Source of the DNA: JAAYED01 sp040772225
GTDB taxonomy: Bacteria; Chloroflexota; Anaerolineae; UBA1429
NCBI GenBank assembly: GCA_040772225.1
Contig: JAXGYO010000002.1
Coordinates: 1,178,001-1,242,000 of the forward strand
DNA length: 64,000 nucleotides
Direction of reading: 5' to 3'
Shown here: piece by piece, positions 62,273 through 64,000 of the stretch
Layout of the letters: the number at the start of each line of letters is the position of its first letter
Numbering within the stretch: the stretch's first letter is position 1
The notes under the pieces: model-generated
Told to the model about the DNA's origin: nothing
The model's database searches: none
Seen by the model: only the letters and a program-made list of their open reading frames with translations
Program-made: the position numbers and the translations under genes

Positions 62273-63703
62273 CTACAGACGCTCGACAAGCAGACGAAAA
62301 GCCTGTCCGCGCGCTTCAAAATCGGTAAATGCATCAAAGCTCGTCCCCCCGGGCGAGAGGAGCACCACATCGCCCTCGCAGGCGACCTCGCTCGCCAATG
62401 AGACCGCCTCTCCCAGATCGCCAACCTCAAGTACAGCAGCCTCCAGACCTGGCATCTGACCGAGTGTATTGCGCACGAGAGGGGCGCACTCGCCAAAGGC
62501 GATGACCACGCGCACCTTGCGCTGCACCCACTCCGCCCACGTGTCCCAGGGCAGATGTTTGTCACGCCCGCCCGCCAGCAGTACAAGCGGTTCATCGTAG
62601 GCACGAATCGCAGCGATGGCGCGCTCAGGTGTTGTGGCGATGGAATCGTTGACAAAGGTGATGCCGTGCCAGCGCCGCACTACTTCCATGCGATGCGGGA
62701 CGCCTTCGAACTCTGTGGCGACCTGGCGTATGGCTTCCAGGCTGGCGCCCGCGAGGCGCGCTGCACAGGCGGCTGCCAGCAGATTCGCCAGGTTATGGAT
62801 GCCCTTGAGGCGTACCTCGTCCGCGGCACAGATCACCTGGTCATCATCACCCAGCCGCAGCCGCAAGCGCCCCTGATCCAGGTACGCTCCCTCGCCTACG
62901 GGCCTCACAAGACTGAAATATACGACATGGGCAGGTGTTCGCTGCCGCAAGCCCAGACAATTGGCGTCGTCCAGGTTCAACACAGCCCAGTCCTCCGGCG
63001 ACTGATAATCCACAATAGCGGCCTTGGCCCGGATATACTCATCCATCGAGGAATGGCGATCGAGGTGATTGGGTGTGATGTTGGTGACCACAGCGATCTC
63101 GGGACTGCAGCCAGCCAGAGAGATCACTCGCGATGCCTCCGTCCGCACCTCCTGCACTCGATCTCCCTGTGTCTCTGGCCTAAAGAGCTCGAGCTGGAAG
63201 CTGGACAACTCCATGACTGCAACATCGGCCAGCGCCCCTTGTTCTAACGCAGTGATCAGGGGCCTGCCGATGTTCCCGCCAACCCAGGTTTCCACGCCGG
63301 AGCGTTCCAGCATGCGCCCGGTCAGCGTCGTCGTCGTCGTTTTGCCGCTTGATCCGGTGATGCCTACCACGCGATTCGGGAACAATTGCAGGAACAACCG
63401 CGGCTCGCTGCTGATGGGCAGCGAGCGTGCCCGCGCATCCTGCACAAGCTTGGCGTTGAGCGGCACGCCAGGGCTCAGGAACAAAACATCCACATCCAGG
63501 ATATCCTCAGGATGGCCGCCAAGAGCCAGGCGAATCGAGAGCCCCTCCAGATCGCGCAGGGCAGCCGCCAGCTGGTCCGCGGGCTTGAGGTCACTCAGGG
63601 TAACCGTCGCACCGGCGCCAACCAGAAAGCGCGCCAAAGCGGTGCCCTCACGGGCGACACCGATAATGGCGGCCTTCAGCCCCGTCAGATCCGGTATGCT
63701 CAT
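62273..63703 (-). CDS. murD: UDP-N-acetylmuramoylalanine--D-glutamate ligase MurD, 476 aa
   Basis: Adds D-glutamate to UDP-MurNAc-L-Ala. ALARFLVGAGATVTLSDLKP near residues 20-39 binds UDP, GITGSSGKTTTTTLTGRML near 114-132 binds ATP (SS in place of the common TN), MELSSFQLE, TNITPNHLDRHSSMDEYIRA, PHRMEVVRRWHGITFVNDSI and LLAGGRDKHLPW follow; LLSPGGTSFDAFTDFEARGQ is near the C-terminus. The ATG at 63703 is chosen over a GTG one codon earlier. Three bases separate it from mraY. Confidence 0.96.
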   Translation of the reverse strand: MSIPDLTGLKAAIIGVAREGTALARFLVGAGATVTLSDLKPADQLAAALRDLEGLSIRLALGGHPEDILDVDVLFLSPGVPLNAKLVQDARARSLPISSEPRLFLQLFPNRVVGITGSSGKTTTTTLTGRMLERSGVETWVGGNIGRPLITALEQGALADVAVMELSSFQLELFRPETQGDRVQEVRTEASRVISLAGCSPEIAVVTNITPNHLDRHSSMDEYIRAKAAIVDYQSPEDWAVLNLDDANCLGLRQRTPAHVVYFSLVRPVGEGAYLDQGRLRLRLGDDDQVICAADEVRLKGIHNLANLLAAACAARLAGASLEAIRQVATEFEGVPHRMEVVRRWHGITFVNDSIATTPERAIAAIRAYDEPLVLLAGGRDKHLPWDTWAEWVQRKVRVVIAFGECAPLVRNTLGQMPGLEAAVLEVGDLGEAVSLASEVACEGDVVLLSPGGTSFDAFTDFEARGQAFRLLVERL

Positions 63704-63706
63704 CAC

Positions 63707-64000
63707 CTAAATCGCTCCGCCCAGAGCAAGCGCCAGCAGACTGGTGATGGCCGTAGCGATCCAAAATCGCAGTGTAATCTGAACTTCATCATGCCCCAAT
63801 TGCTCAAAATGATGGTGCAGGGGCGCCATCCGAAAGATGCGCCTGCCTTCTCCATACTTGATCCGGGTGTACTTGAAGTAGGCCACCTGTAGCATCACAG
63901 AGACAGCCTCGCTCAGCAGCGTCACTCCGGCTAGCAGTAGCAGTATCATCTGCCCCGACACCAGCGCCACCGTGGCGAGTGCGGCGCCCAGGGCCTCAGC
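63707..64000 (-). CDS. mraY: Phospho-MurNAc-pentapeptide translocase MraY, C-terminal 97 residues only
   Basis: The frame runs in from the right edge of the window without a start, so only the C-terminus is seen. LLSEAVSVMLQVAYFKYTRI is the helix before the conserved cytosolic RRIFRMAPLHHHFEQLGHDE, the HHH motif that is diagnostic for MraY, and one more helix (IATAITSLLALAL) ends the protein. MraY makes lipid I from UDP-MurNAc-pentapeptide and undecaprenyl phosphate. The 5' part lies beyond the window. Confidence 0.96.
   Translation of the reverse strand, partial: AEALGAALATVALVSGQMILLLLAGVTLLSEAVSVMLQVAYFKYTRIKYGEGRRIFRMAPLHHHFEQLGHDEVQITLRFWIATAITSLLALALGGAI

Noticed and set aside
63707..63970. 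Complete 87-aa gene at the right edge
   Set aside because: The frame continues beyond 63970 to the window end and the sequence is the MraY C-terminus, so it is a partial gene.

Overview
The window is an almost entirely leftward-transcribed stretch of a bacterial chromosome with moderately high GC. It probably comes from the phylum Chloroflexota (Anaerolineae-like). The main reasons are three copies of the DUF2298 'YYY' membrane protein family, which is known mainly from Chloroflexi and archaea, and several GT39-type membrane glycosyltransferases typical of that phylum. The bacterial ribosomal, RNA polymerase and peptidoglycan genes fit. This assignment is inference; no rRNA gene is present to confirm it.

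Region 1 (1-17349) is a cell-surface glycosylation block. From upstream to downstream it carries a GT39-like protein (627 aa), a flippase-like UPF0104/AglD-type membrane protein, a SAM methyltransferase, another GT39-like protein (667 aa), a giant 2389-aa fusion (GT39-like domain plus two YYY units), a separate third YYY protein, and an Agl23-like membrane protein cut by the left window edge. Genes are tightly packed, several with ATGA or TAATG overlaps. Together they look like machinery that uses polyprenyl-phosphate-linked sugars on the outer face of the membrane; substrates are unknown.

Region 2 (17397-25241) is mixed: lepA, a secreted beta-helix protein with its own promoter, a small doubtful ORF, an AI-2E family exporter, tlyA, and the only rightward gene of the window, a UbiA-family polyprenyl-phosphate phosphoribosyltransferase with a good sigma70-type promoter. 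Two longer gaps lie here (19203-19831 and 21788-22320).

Region 3 (25320-51622) is the translation/transcription block in the order rpoB, rpsL-rpsG-fusA-tuf, the S10 and spc operons (rpsJ to secY), adk-map-rpmJ, the alpha operon (rpsM-rpsK-rpsD-rpoA-rplQ), truA-rplM-rpsI, then a hairpin terminator. Near-consensus promoters stand before rpoB, rpsL and tuf. rpoC does not follow rpoB, and infA is absent between map and rpmJ. RpoB has an insertion of about 140 residues containing a repeated WL-x-D-Q-G motif and has natural changes in the rifampicin pocket.

Region 4 (51682-64000) is the division and cell wall (dcw) cluster: mraY (cut by the right edge)-murD-ftsW-murG-two CvpA-like genes-murC-murB-ddl-ftsQ-ftsA-ftsZ-nrdR. 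It implies a real peptidoglycan wall with a D-Ala-D-Ala terminus. It runs in the same direction into rpoB, so division, wall synthesis and the translation apparatus form one long co-oriented supercluster.
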